A stretch of DNA of 64,000 bases. It comes from Evtepia gabavorous. GTDB taxonomy: Bacteria; Bacillota; Clostridia; Oscillospirales; Oscillospiraceae. This document shows, piece after piece, positions 9,401 to 16,105 of this stretch (within the stretch, counting starts at the first letter, position 1; each line of letters opens with the position of its first letter). The notes below the pieces were generated by a model. That model was given only the letters and a program-made list of their open reading frames with translations. It did not search any database and was not told the origin of the DNA. The stretch is from contig NZ_QQRQ01000001.1 of assembly GCF_003425665.1 (NCBI RefSeq), positions 62,001 to 126,000 of the forward strand, given 5' to 3'. Position numbers and translations under genes: made by a program.

Positions 9401-9990
9401 ACTTTAACGTGCTGGTCTTTGACACCGAGGTCTACTCCAACACCGGCGGGCAGTCCTCCAAGGCAACCCCCACCGGCGCGGTGGCTCAGTTTGCCGCCGG
9501 CGGCAAGCCCACCGGCAAGAAGGACCTGGCACAGATCGCCATGACCAACGGCCATGTCTACGTGGCTCAGGTGGCCATGGGCGCCAACCCCGCCCAGACC
9601 CTGCGGGCCCTGAAGGAAGCCGAGAGTTATGACGGCCCCTCCCTGATCATCGCATACGCCCCCTGTATCAACCACGGCCTGAAGGCTGGCATGAACCGCT
9701 CCATGGTGGAGATGAAGAAAGCCGTCCGGGCTGGGTATTGGAATCTGCTGCGCTTCGACCCCCGTCTGGCGGAAGAGGGCAAGAACCCCCTGCAGATCGA
9801 CAGCGCGAAACCCAATGAGGATTACCAGAGCTTCCTGCGGGGCGAGGTCCGCTATGCCTCCCTGCGCATGAAGAACCCCGAGCACGCGGATGCCCTCTTC
9901 GCAGAGTCCGAGAAGAATGCACTGGGCCGTTATGAGAGTCTGATTCAAAGACACAACAGTCTGGAGCCGAAGGAGGGACTGGCGAGATGA
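6460..9990 (+). CDS. nifJ: Pyruvate:ferredoxin (flavodoxin) oxidoreductase
   Basis: The enzyme oxidatively decarboxylates pyruvate to acetyl-CoA and CO2 and reduces ferredoxin. The 1176-aa single chain has the full domain order. IYPITPSSPMAEHVDEWA (about 29-46) is the substrate-side pyrimidine-binding domain, and two ferredoxin clusters, CTQCNWCSTVCP and CTGCGSCAEMCP, lie at about 698-755. ACPGCGETPY and NATGCSSIWGAS lie near 810-840. The thiamine diphosphate motif GDGWAYDIGYGGLDHI with NTGGQSSKATPTG lies at about 959-1000. It overlaps both neighbours by 4 nt, so the three genes are translationally coupled. Confidence 0.97.
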   Translation: MRDTRPFKSMDANAAAGHVAYAFTEVAAIYPITPSSPMAEHVDEWANQDRRNIFGHRVNIVEMESEAGAAGAVHGSLSTGALTTTFTASQGLLLMIPNLYKIAGEGLPGVFHVAARTLTTHALSIFGDHQDVMACRGTGMAMLASGTPQEVMDLAPVAHLSAIQASMGFINFFDGFRTSHEIQKLRTWDYETLKGMVDWDAIDRFHAQANLPHHPYHRGSNEPPETFFQHREASNTAYNHLVDVVVENMNKVNAAIGTNYKPFNYYGAPDATDVIVAMGSVCGTLEEVVDVMTAQGKKVGVLEVHLFRPFSAKHMLSELPETVQRLAVLDRTKEPGAFGEPLYLDVAAVLSDAGRTDIRVIGGRYGLSSKDTTPADMYSVFQHLAKGGHNHFTVSILDDVTNLSIDRCEFALPDDPTQASVKFWGIGSDGLVGASKNTSKIIGDHTDKYVQAYFQYDSKKSGGLTISHLRFGDKPIRSSYYVGAADCVVCGNPAYIGKYDMVRDVKPGGIFLLNCDWEGEELEARLPAEIKRAIAQKQIKFYTCDAVNIARKIGLKGRINTIIQSAYFKLADLIPAEDAIEYMKQGIINDYGAKGQNIVDMNVAAVLAGQTAAKEVSVPASWANAQDGEKPVLQLNTVNAEQDAYVRNILIPTNNLEGDALPVSAFLPYVTGKVPSGTAAFEKRGIAVDIPVWHAENCTQCNWCSTVCPHAVIRPFILKPEDAQGLTTVDCKSAPGKRFLIAVSAEDCTGCGSCAEMCPAHGKALFMERAAGRMHDDQETFEYAKKVGVQQGSGKNVKEAQFLRPYLEYSGACPGCGETPYAKMVTQLFGDHAIIANATGCSSIWGASVPSMPYVVDEKGRGPAWANSLFEDNAEFGYGMSVSMRTRREGIKTVVERLAKNPAFGGIANAWLKNRNTAEANHLGESLVELCKVYPENEDAQFVVKNADLLPRPSMWIFGGDGWAYDIGYGGLDHILASRENFNVLVFDTEVYSNTGGQSSKATPTGAVAQFAAGGKPTGKKDLAQIAMTNGHVYVAQVAMGANPAQTLRALKEAESYDGPSLIIAYAPCINHGLKAGMNRSMVEMKKAVRAGYWNLLRFDPRLAEEGKNPLQIDSAKPNEDYQSFLRGEVRYASLRMKNPEHADALFAESEKNALGRYESLIQRHNSLEPKEGLAR

Positions 9991-11354
9991 TTAACAACGT
10001 AAGAGAAAGAAATCCCATGCCGGAGCAGGCGCGGGAAGTTCGCTGCACCAACTTCAACGAGGTGGCTCTGGGCTATACCGAGGCCGACGCCATTCGGGAG
10101 GCCATGCGCTGCCTGAACTGCCGCAAAAAGCCCTGCGTGGCCGGCTGCCCCATTCACCAGCAGATCCCCGAGTTCATTGCCCGCGTGGCAGAGGGGGACT
10201 TTGAAGGGGCCTATGACATTATCACCGTGCGAAGCACCATGCCCTCCATCTGCGGGCGGGTCTGCCCCCAGGAGCAGCAGTGTGAAAAGAACTGCGCCCA
10301 CGCGGTTAAGGGTGAGGCCGTGGGCATCGGCCGTCTGGAGCGGTTTGTGGCCGACTGGTACGCCGCCCGCCATCCCGTCTCCGCCCCGCAGGTGGAGAAG
10401 AAGGGCAAAAAGGTGGCGGTGATCGGGTCCGGCCCCGCCGGCATCGCCTGTGCCGGTGACCTGGCCGCCATGGGTTATGACGTGACCATTTTTGAGAAAC
10501 TGACCTATGCCGGCGGCATTCTGACCTACGGCATTCCCCAGTTCGTCCTGCCCAACTCGGTGGTGGACCGGGAGATCGAAACCCTGAAGGCCCGGGGTGT
10601 GGAGATCGTCACCGGGACGCCCATCGACAAGGACAAGAGCGTGGACGACCTTTTTGCCGCGGGCTATGAGGCCATCTTTGTGGGCAATGGCGCCGATGTG
10701 CCCCAGCCGCCCAGAGGGCTGGACACCAGCCTCACCGGGGTGTGGTCTGCCAACGATTACCTCACCCAGGTGAACCTGCACAACGACACCCTCCCCGCCA
10801 ACATCAAGGACGCCAAGCGCGTTCTGGTGGTGGGCGGCGGCAACGTGGCGGTGGACGCGGTCCGCTGCGCCCGGCGCCTGGGGGCGGAGACCATTATGGT
10901 TTACCGCCGCACCATCGCCGAGGCCCCTGCCCGCCGGGATGAGATTGCCCACACCTACGAGGAGGACATTGAGATCAGGGAACTAACCAACCCGGTGTCT
11001 TGTTACAGCAAGGATGGGGTTCTCACCGGGGTCAAGTGTGAGAAGATGGTGCTGGGCGAACCCGACGAGTCCGGCCGCCGCCGCCCCGTGGGGACAGGCG
11101 AGTTCTTCGACGTGGACTGTGACAACCTGGTCATCGCCACCGGTACCTCGTACAGTGACGCCGTGGTGGATACCACCACCGGCATTGACAAGGACAAGTG
11201 GGGGGGCATTGCCACCGACGCATCCGGCAAGACCAGCCGGCCCGGCGTCTTCGCCGGTGGCGACGCGGTCACAGGCCCCCAGACGGTGGTCAAGGCCATG
11301 GGTGCCGGCAAGCAGGCTGCGGTCAGCATTGACGCGTACCTGTCCGGCCGATAA
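9987..11354 (+). CDS. GltD/NfnB-type NAD(P)-dependent flavoprotein
   Basis: The 455-aa protein matches the small-subunit type of glutamate synthase and the NfnB subunit. Cysteines 42, 45, 50 and 54 (CLNCRKKPCVAGC) ligate an N-terminal 4Fe-4S cluster. VIGSGPAGIACAGDLAAMGY binds FAD, and VVGGGNVAVDAVRCARRLG is the second nucleotide-binding fold, for NAD(P)H. There is no glutamate synthase large subunit or NfnA gene beside it. Its overlap with nifJ suggests it passes electrons between ferredoxin or polyferredoxin and NAD(P). That role is inferred from context. An AAGGAGGG site precedes the start. Confidence 0.85.
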   Translation: MINNVRERNPMPEQAREVRCTNFNEVALGYTEADAIREAMRCLNCRKKPCVAGCPIHQQIPEFIARVAEGDFEGAYDIITVRSTMPSICGRVCPQEQQCEKNCAHAVKGEAVGIGRLERFVADWYAARHPVSAPQVEKKGKKVAVIGSGPAGIACAGDLAAMGYDVTIFEKLTYAGGILTYGIPQFVLPNSVVDREIETLKARGVEIVTGTPIDKDKSVDDLFAAGYEAIFVGNGADVPQPPRGLDTSLTGVWSANDYLTQVNLHNDTLPANIKDAKRVLVVGGGNVAVDAVRCARRLGAETIMVYRRTIAEAPARRDEIAHTYEEDIEIRELTNPVSCYSKDGVLTGVKCEKMVLGEPDESGRRRPVGTGEFFDVDCDNLVIATGTSYSDAVVDTTTGIDKDKWGGIATDASGKTSRPGVFAGGDAVTGPQTVVKAMGAGKQAAVSIDAYLSGR

Positions 11355-11382
11355 GCAAAGATATTTTACGGTTTTTTGTTCA

Positions 11383-11421
11383 CGGGACCGGGGCAGCCGC
11401 CCCGGTCCCGCGTTGTTTTTG
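11383..11421 (+). terminator. Intrinsic terminator of the nifJ operon
   Basis: A 12-bp GC-rich stem (CGGGACCGGGGC with GCCCCGGTCCCG) with an AGCC loop is followed by CGTTGTTTTT. The RBS of the next gene begins directly after it. Confidence 0.85.
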
Positions 11422-11430
11422 GAGGCGTCT

Positions 11431-12198
11431 ATGATTCAAATTGTGCGGTCCATGGCCTCTGTGGCCCCTCTCTTTGCTGGCTGGCAGGAGACCATCATCT
11501 GGTCCTGCCTGCAGGGGGAGATGGGGGAAGTTTATGCCCCGGTGGGGGAGGCCCCCGTCTCGGCCCTGGCCACGTTGGGGGATTTTACCTTTCTGGCGGG
11601 GGAGCCCCGGGAGGAGTTGGTCCGGTTCCTTCCCCCAAGCCGCCGGCCAGACTATCACATTCTGGTTCCCCAGAACGAGGGATGGGCCCGGTGCATTGCC
11701 GGGGTGTACCCCCAGGCCCGCCGGGTGACCCGCTATGCCACGGAAAAGACAGGGATGCTATTTGACCGGACCCGTCTGGCCCGTCTGGCCGCCCGCTTGT
11801 CCCCGTCGGACCAGCTCTGTCCCGTGAATACAACCCTTTATCAACGGTGTTTGGCCAGTCCCTGGAGCCGGGATCTGGTGGCCCAGTTTCCCACCCCTGC
11901 GGTCTTTGCCCGCCGCGGTCTGGGGATGGCGGTCCTCCGCCGGGGGAGACTGGTGGCCGGGGCTGCCTCCTATTCCCGGTATCGGGGGGGCATCGAGGTG
12001 GAGGTGGACACCCACCCTGCCTGCCGGGGCCAGGGATTGGCCACGGCTGCCTCAGCGGCGCTCCTCCTGGCCTGCCTGGACCGGGGGCTCTACCCCAGTT
12101 GGGATGCCCACACCAGGCAGTCCCTGGCCCTGGCGGAAAAATTAGGCTACCGATACAGCCATGCCTATCCGGCCTATGAGGTGGCCTGGACCCCATGA
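11431..12198 (+). CDS. GNAT-family acetyltransferase
   Basis: The 255-aa protein has a C-terminal acetyl-CoA-binding segment, VEVDTHPACRGQGLATAAS (about residues 190-208), matching the Q/R-x-x-G-x-G/A signature. The N-terminal half is not recognisable, as in the GNAT subfamily that includes ZmaR-like proteins. The substrate is unknown. I start at ATG 11431 behind GGAGG (11421-11425). The open frame extends much further upstream but only as an antisense-like shadow of the preceding gene. It has its own terminator and no operon partner. Its RBS lies directly behind the previous terminator. Confidence 0.8.
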   Translation: MIQIVRSMASVAPLFAGWQETIIWSCLQGEMGEVYAPVGEAPVSALATLGDFTFLAGEPREELVRFLPPSRRPDYHILVPQNEGWARCIAGVYPQARRVTRYATEKTGMLFDRTRLARLAARLSPSDQLCPVNTTLYQRCLASPWSRDLVAQFPTPAVFARRGLGMAVLRRGRLVAGAASYSRYRGGIEVEVDTHPACRGQGLATAASAALLLACLDRGLYPSWDAHTRQSLALAEKLGYRYSHAYPAYEVAWTP

Positions 12199-12208
12199 AC
12201 CCCACGGA

Positions 12209-12252
12209 CCCCCGTCCGGGCAGAGAAAGCGCCCGGACGGGGGTTGTTTCTT
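12209..12252 (+). terminator. Intrinsic terminator after the GNAT gene
   Basis: A 13-bp stem (CCCCCGTCCGGGC with GCCCGGACGGGGG) and a 9-nt loop are followed by TTGTTTCTT. Confidence 0.85.
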
Positions 12253-12305
12253 GGACTGTTTTATGATAAGGTTCTCTCGGATAGACAAGAAAAAGGAGGT
12301 ATTCC

Positions 12306-13157
12306 ATGAGAAAACGATGGGTTTGGGGGCTGATCTGTCTGCTTTTGTGCCTTCTCCCGGCCTGCGGGCAGGAGAAGCCCGCTGCCAATGACGTCCCCCC
12401 GGCCAGTGAGAGCCCCGTGGAAGCGGCCCCGCAGAAGCGGGAGGCGGATTTTTCAGCGGCGTTTGGAGGGATTCAGGGCTGTGCGGTTCTCTATGACCCG
12501 GGGACTGATCAATGGACCTTTTACCAGGAGGAGATGTGCCGGCAGCGGGTGTCCCCCTGCTCTACCTTCAAGATTGTCTCCACCCTCATGGGCCTTCACA
12601 CAGGGGTTTTGTCCGGACCGGAGAGCACCATGACCTACTCCGGCCTGACCTACCCGGTGGCCGCGTGGAACCAAAACCTGACCCTGGAGCAGGCGTTTCA
12701 GTCCTCTTGCGTCTGGTATTTCCGCCAGGTGATCGACCAGGTGGGCCGACAGGCGGTGGCGGAGCAGCTGGCGGCACTTTCCTACGGCAACCAGGACATC
12801 TCCCAATGGGCGGGCAGCGGCCAGAATCAGAGCCAGGAGCTCAATGGTTTTTGGATTGACTCCTCCCTGAAAATCTCTCCCGTGGAACAGGTCCAGGTGC
12901 TGGCCGAAATTTTTCAGGGGGAGAGCCCATACACCCCGGAGGAGGTGGCCACCCTCCAGAAGATCATGCTGGTCCAGGACCAGGGGGAGCAGCAGGTCTA
13001 TGGGAAGACGGGCACCGGCTTTGGCGAGACTGGCTGGTTTGTGGGTTTCACCCAGGAGAATGGACAGAAGACCTATTTTGCGGTATATTTGAGCGATGAG
13101 AGCCGGGAGATTTCCGGCAGTGATGCGCAAGCGGTTGCTCTGGCCCTGCTGGAGTAA
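12306..13157 (+). CDS. Class D beta-lactamase-like lipoprotein
   Basis: A lipoprotein signal peptide ends in LLPAC (C20), so the mature protein should be lipid-anchored outside the membrane. All class D hallmarks are present in order: S86-T-F-K89 (active-site serine and the lysine normally carboxylated), S134-C-V, Y160-G-N, W168 and K234-T-G. The 283-aa length fits. Such enzymes hydrolyse beta-lactams through an acyl-serine. The same fold forms the sensor domain of BlaR1/MecR1, but there are no extra membrane helices or protease domain here. The RBS is AAAGGAGGT. The gene is followed at 27 nt by the DUF4003 gene. Confidence 0.88.
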   Translation: MRKRWVWGLICLLLCLLPACGQEKPAANDVPPASESPVEAAPQKREADFSAAFGGIQGCAVLYDPGTDQWTFYQEEMCRQRVSPCSTFKIVSTLMGLHTGVLSGPESTMTYSGLTYPVAAWNQNLTLEQAFQSSCVWYFRQVIDQVGRQAVAEQLAALSYGNQDISQWAGSGQNQSQELNGFWIDSSLKISPVEQVQVLAEIFQGESPYTPEEVATLQKIMLVQDQGEQQVYGKTGTGFGETGWFVGFTQENGQKTYFAVYLSDESREISGSDAQAVALALLE

Positions 13158-13184
13158 CCTGAAAAGGGAGAAAGGAAGAGGCTG

Positions 13185-14183
13185 ATGCGTACAAGCTTGT
13201 CCCACCGGTGTGCACGATTTTTGGATGCCCGCGATATGCTCCGGCGGGCGTTCCCATTTGCGCATGCCCAAATGATCCCGATCTGTGCCGGGATGGCTGC
13301 CGGCCAGGACCGCCCCTGGGACGCGGGGCGTCTGTATGCCTGCCGGGATTTGATCCAGGAAGAAACCGGGCTGTTCTCGAACTTCCGGGGCGCCGGCCAT
13401 TTGGCCGTGATTACGCTGCTGGCCCTGAGCCCCGCGCCGGAGGAGCGGATGGCGTTTGCACTTCAGGGCTACAAGGTTCTGCGGACGCGGTTTTACGCCT
13501 CCCAGTACCTCCCTCTGGCCGCCCTGCTGCTGGCAGATTGGGCGCGGGGAAGGGACCTGGATGGGGTGGCCGCCCGGGCGGAGGAGATTTACCGGCGGAT
13601 GAAGCGGGAGCACCCCTTTCTCACCGGTGCGGAGGACAGTGTGTTTGCGGTTCTGCTGGCCCTGTCCCCCGATACAGAGCAGGCGGTGGTGGATCAGGTG
13701 GAGGCCTGCTACGACGCGCTGAAACACCCGTTTGGCACGGGGCAGTATACCCAGGCGCTCAGCCATGTGCTGGCGCTGGGGGAGGGGAGTGCCCAGGAGA
13801 AACGTGACAAGGTCCTGGGGGTGTACCAAGGTCTCAAAGCAGCGGGCCGGAAGTACGGCGCCGGCTATGAACTGGGGACACTGGGGAGCTTGGCGCTGCT
13901 GCCCGCTCCGGTGGAAGAACTGACAGCGGATGTGCTGGAGGTAGACGAGTTTCTGTCCCATCAGAAGGGGTATCGGGGGATACTGGGCCTGCCGAAGAAC
14001 CAGCGGCTGATGCACAGCGCCATGCTGGTTTCCGGGGATTATGTTGACCAGAGAAAAACTTCTGTCATGGGAGCCGCTGCGGTCAGCGGGACCGTGGCGA
14101 TGATTGCGGCGCAGGAGATGGCCCTCTGTGCGGTGATGGTTGGGGGCATTGGTGCCTCTGCTGCTGCAAATAACGACGGTTGA
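13185..14183 (+). CDS. DUF4003 family protein
   Basis: This 332-aa, alanine- and leucine-rich, probably helical protein matches the DUF4003 pattern. An NFRGAGHLAVITLLALS block lies near residue 66, and a C-terminal stretch MGAAAVSGTVAMIAAQEMA could be a membrane-proximal or membrane helix. The family has no known function. It starts 27 nt after the beta-lactamase-like gene with a purine-rich RBS (GGAAGAGG), and a terminator follows. The pair is probably one transcript, but a functional link is not shown. Confidence 0.75.
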   Translation: MRTSLSHRCARFLDARDMLRRAFPFAHAQMIPICAGMAAGQDRPWDAGRLYACRDLIQEETGLFSNFRGAGHLAVITLLALSPAPEERMAFALQGYKVLRTRFYASQYLPLAALLLADWARGRDLDGVAARAEEIYRRMKREHPFLTGAEDSVFAVLLALSPDTEQAVVDQVEACYDALKHPFGTGQYTQALSHVLALGEGSAQEKRDKVLGVYQGLKAAGRKYGAGYELGTLGSLALLPAPVEELTADVLEVDEFLSHQKGYRGILGLPKNQRLMHSAMLVSGDYVDQRKTSVMGAAAVSGTVAMIAAQEMALCAVMVGGIGASAAANNDG

Positions 14184-14218
14184 GCGGGGAAGAGGCTTCC
14201 GCTGCCCAGAGGTGACCG

Positions 14219-14250
14219 GCGCGGCGCTACCTGGCAGCGCCGCGCTTTTT
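14219..14250 (+). terminator. Intrinsic terminator after the DUF4003 gene
   Basis: GCGCGGCGCT and AGCGCCGCGC form a 10-bp stem with a 7-nt loop, followed by TTTTT. Confidence 0.88.
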
Positions 14251-14280
14251 GATGGGAAGTGCAGAAAATTTTTGCTGTTT

Positions 14281-14315
14281 CCCCTTGACTCTGACACGGT
14301 GTGAGGGGCTATTCT
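14281..14315 (+). promoter_or_regulatory. MerR-type promoter with 19-bp spacer
   Basis: TTGACT (14285-14290) and TATTCT (14310-14315) are 19 nt apart. The spacer contains the dyad ACACgGTGT, flanked by CCCCTTGACTCTG on one side and GAGGGG on the other. Over-long spacers with a central dyad are typical of promoters that MerR-family proteins activate by twisting the DNA. The MerR gene follows at once, so autoregulation is likely. Confidence 0.75.
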
Positions 14316-14356
14316 GTGTTTGTGCACAACCAAAACAGATCTGTGAGGACGAAACA

Positions 14357-15175
14357 ATGCTGAAAATCGGAGAATTTTCCAAGCTGTCCCGGGTCAGCGT
14401 CCGCATGCTGCGCCACTATGACGAGATTGGCCTGCTGCCCCCGGCATCCATTGATTCCGCCACCGGCTATCGTTATTACAGCGAGGACCAGCTGCCTGTG
14501 GCTGGGCGGATCACGGCGCTGCGGGATATAGGGTTTGGCCTGGGGGAGATTCAGGCCTGCCAGCAGGGACGGGAGAATCCCCAGGTGCTGGCGGCGCTCT
14601 TCTCTGCCCGGCGCGAGGCGCTGCGGGGGGAACTGGCGGCGCTGCGGCGGCAGCTGCGCCTGTTGGACACCTTGGAACAGCGACTGAGAAAGGAAGACAG
14701 CAACATGGAATACCCTGTGAATTTGAAAACCCTGCCCCAGCGGCAGGTGGCCAGTGTCCGCATGACCATTCCGGCCTATGACCAGGAGGGCATCCTCTGG
14801 CACACCCTGGTCCGGGAGACGGAGCACCTCCAGCTCCAGCCGGACGACCCCTGCTACTGCACGGTGACCTTCCACGACGGGGAGTACAAGGAGACCGATG
14901 TGGATGTGGAGGCCCAGAAAACCGTCCGGGGAACCTATCCCGACACGGAGCACGTGGTCTTTAAGACGGTTCCCCCGGTGACCTTTGCTTCGGTGACCTT
15001 CCAGGGACCCTATGACAAGATCCAAGCGGCCAACGCCGCGGTGGCCGCCTGGGTTCGGGACAACGGCTATGTTTTCGACGGCCCCGCTTTCAACATTTAC
15101 CATGTCAGCCCCCACGAAACCGACAACCCCGAGGAATTTATCACCGAGGTCTGCTATCCTGTGCGGCAGGCCTGA
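14357..15175 (+). CDS. MerR-family regulator with GyrI-like effector domain
   Basis: Residues 1-70 are a MerR winged helix (LKIGEFSKLSRVSVRMLRHY, then DEIGLLPPA). A coiled-coil dimerisation helix ends near residue 118. The C-terminal 150 residues look like the GyrI/BmrR small-molecule binding domain, with CYPVRQA at the end. Such regulators bind bulky or cationic compounds and activate efflux or their own gene. I choose ATG 14357, 8 nt after GAGGA; the open frame further upstream covers the promoter. No target gene follows, so it may act only on its own promoter or at a distance. Confidence 0.9.
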   Translation: MLKIGEFSKLSRVSVRMLRHYDEIGLLPPASIDSATGYRYYSEDQLPVAGRITALRDIGFGLGEIQACQQGRENPQVLAALFSARREALRGELAALRRQLRLLDTLEQRLRKEDSNMEYPVNLKTLPQRQVASVRMTIPAYDQEGILWHTLVRETEHLQLQPDDPCYCTVTFHDGEYKETDVDVEAQKTVRGTYPDTEHVVFKTVPPVTFASVTFQGPYDKIQAANAAVAAWVRDNGYVFDGPAFNIYHVSPHETDNPEEFITEVCYPVRQA

Positions 15176-15189
15176 CCCAACCCCTGGAG

Positions 15190-15227
15190 AAAAAACGGCG
15201 CCCCCTGGAATGCTCCAGGGGGCGCCG
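15190..15227 (-). terminator. Intrinsic terminator after the XRE gene
   Basis: A 14-bp stem (15196-15209 with 15214-15227) is followed on the minus strand by six T residues. On the plus strand only a weak T tract follows, so it serves mainly the minus-strand gene and possibly the convergent MerR gene. Confidence 0.75.
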
Positions 15228-15240
15228 GTCGTTGGCGTCG

Positions 15241-15570
15241 TTATTTTGGCGGCTGTTCGTTGAGCCAGGTCAGGAAGCTCTGGGCCAGGGACAGCTGGTC
15301 CGGGGAGAGGGGACGCAGAAGTTCCGCCACATCCCGCCAGGCCTCATCCTGCTGGCGGACCGTGCCCACCAGAAATTCATCTGGTGTGGTGTCCAGCGCG
15401 ATGGCCAGACGCATGAGGACCTCTGTGGAGGGAGTGGAGGTAGCCCGTTCGATACAGGAGAGATATTTCTCCCCAATATCTGCCATTTCCTCCACTGTGG
15501 CCTGCTTTAATCCCAGTTGTTTTCGGCGGTGGGCAATGCGCCTTCCGATTTCTTTATAGTCAAGTTTCAT
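15241..15570 (-). CDS. XRE-family helix-turn-helix regulator
   Basis: The 109-aa protein has an N-terminal HTH_3 domain (about residues 8-65): IGRRIAHRRKQLGLKQ, then EEMADIGEKYLSCIERATS and STEVLMRLAIALDTTPDEF. A short C-terminal region has no known domain. The RBS is AGGAGAGGTG. It is divergent from the Spo0A-C-like gene, and the 132-bp shared gap is where it would be expected to bind. Direct repeats AACTGGAA near 15629 and 15681 in that gap are candidate operator parts, which is speculative. Confidence 0.85.
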   Translation of the reverse strand: MKLDYKEIGRRIAHRRKQLGLKQATVEEMADIGEKYLSCIERATSTPSTEVLMRLAIALDTTPDEFLVGTVRQQDEAWRDVAELLRPLSPDQLSLAQSFLTWLNEQPPK

Positions 15571-15641
15571 ACGGCACCTCTCCTACTGATAGGATATGAG
15601 AAATGCCTGATAATAAAACGGTCTAATAACTGGAATACGGC

Positions 15642-15670
15642 TTGACAGAAGAAAAAATAGATAATATAGT
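15642..15670 (+). promoter_or_regulatory. Promoter of the Spo0A-C-like gene
   Basis: A perfect TTGACA (15642-15647) lies 17 nt from TATAGT (15665-15670). Confidence 0.7.
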
Positions 15671-15702
15671 CGAATTATAAACTGGAAAGTAGGTGAAGAG
15701 AC

Positions 15703-16041
15703 GTGAAAAAGAGTGTAAAAGAATGCTTGCAGGAGTGGAAGGTTCCCCGACACTATGTGGGGTACCAATACCTGCTGGATGCCGCCGACCTCTATGCCCA
15801 GGGTGTGCCGGTGGGGTGGCCAATGCTGTTCCAGATTGGAGAAAAGCGCGGCCGGGCGATGTTCCGGGTACGCAAAGGGCTGTATACGGTGGTTAAGTAT
15901 GTGCGCGCCACGCCGTTTGGGCTGGCCTGGCAGGCGGCCAAGGGTCACCCCCTTCAGGTGGGGGAACTTCTGTTTTACCTGTTGGAGCCGGAGGGGCAGG
16001 GAGACCCGCTGGGGGAAAGGCCGGCCAACGAGGAGGGGTAG
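15703..16041 (+). CDS. Small Spo0A C-terminal-domain-like protein
   Basis: The 112-aa protein starts at GTG behind AGGTGA. VKECLQEWKVPRHYVGYQYL (4-23) resembles the start of the Spo0A effector domain, where a GVPAH-x-x-GY-x-YL-R-x-A pattern precedes the recognition helix. The following IGEKRGRAMFRVRKGLYTVV resembles the Spo0A segment with SRVERAIRHAI. There is no receiver domain, so it cannot be phosphorylated as Spo0A is. It is probably a DNA-binding or remnant domain of unknown target. I base this on pattern similarity only. It is transcribed away from the XRE gene. Confidence 0.5.
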   Translation: MKKSVKECLQEWKVPRHYVGYQYLLDAADLYAQGVPVGWPMLFQIGEKRGRAMFRVRKGLYTVVKYVRATPFGLAWQAAKGHPLQVGELLFYLLEPEGQGDPLGERPANEEG

Positions 16042-16051
16042 CCCCATGGGA

Positions 16052-16104
16052 GGGAAAAGAACAGCCCGGGGGAAGCGTCGCTTTCCCCCGGGCTGTTCTC
16101 TTTC
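16052..16104. terminator. Bidirectional terminator between convergent genes
   Basis: A 16-bp perfect stem (16059-16074 with 16083-16098) has TCTCTTTC on the plus-strand side and TTTTCCC on the minus-strand side. It separates the Spo0A-C-like gene from the alcohol dehydrogenase gene. Confidence 0.75.
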
Positions 16105-16105
16105 G

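Noticed and set aside
6418-9954. Open frame of 1178 codons on the minus strand opposite nifJ
   Set aside because: It is a shadow of a GC-rich, strongly biased gene; its protein is low-complexity (G, H, L, V rich), matches no family and has no RBS.
11014-11430. Upstream extension of the GNAT gene to 394 codons
   Set aside because: The extra N-terminal part is out-of-frame overlap with the flavoprotein gene; the real start has a GGAGG site at 11421.
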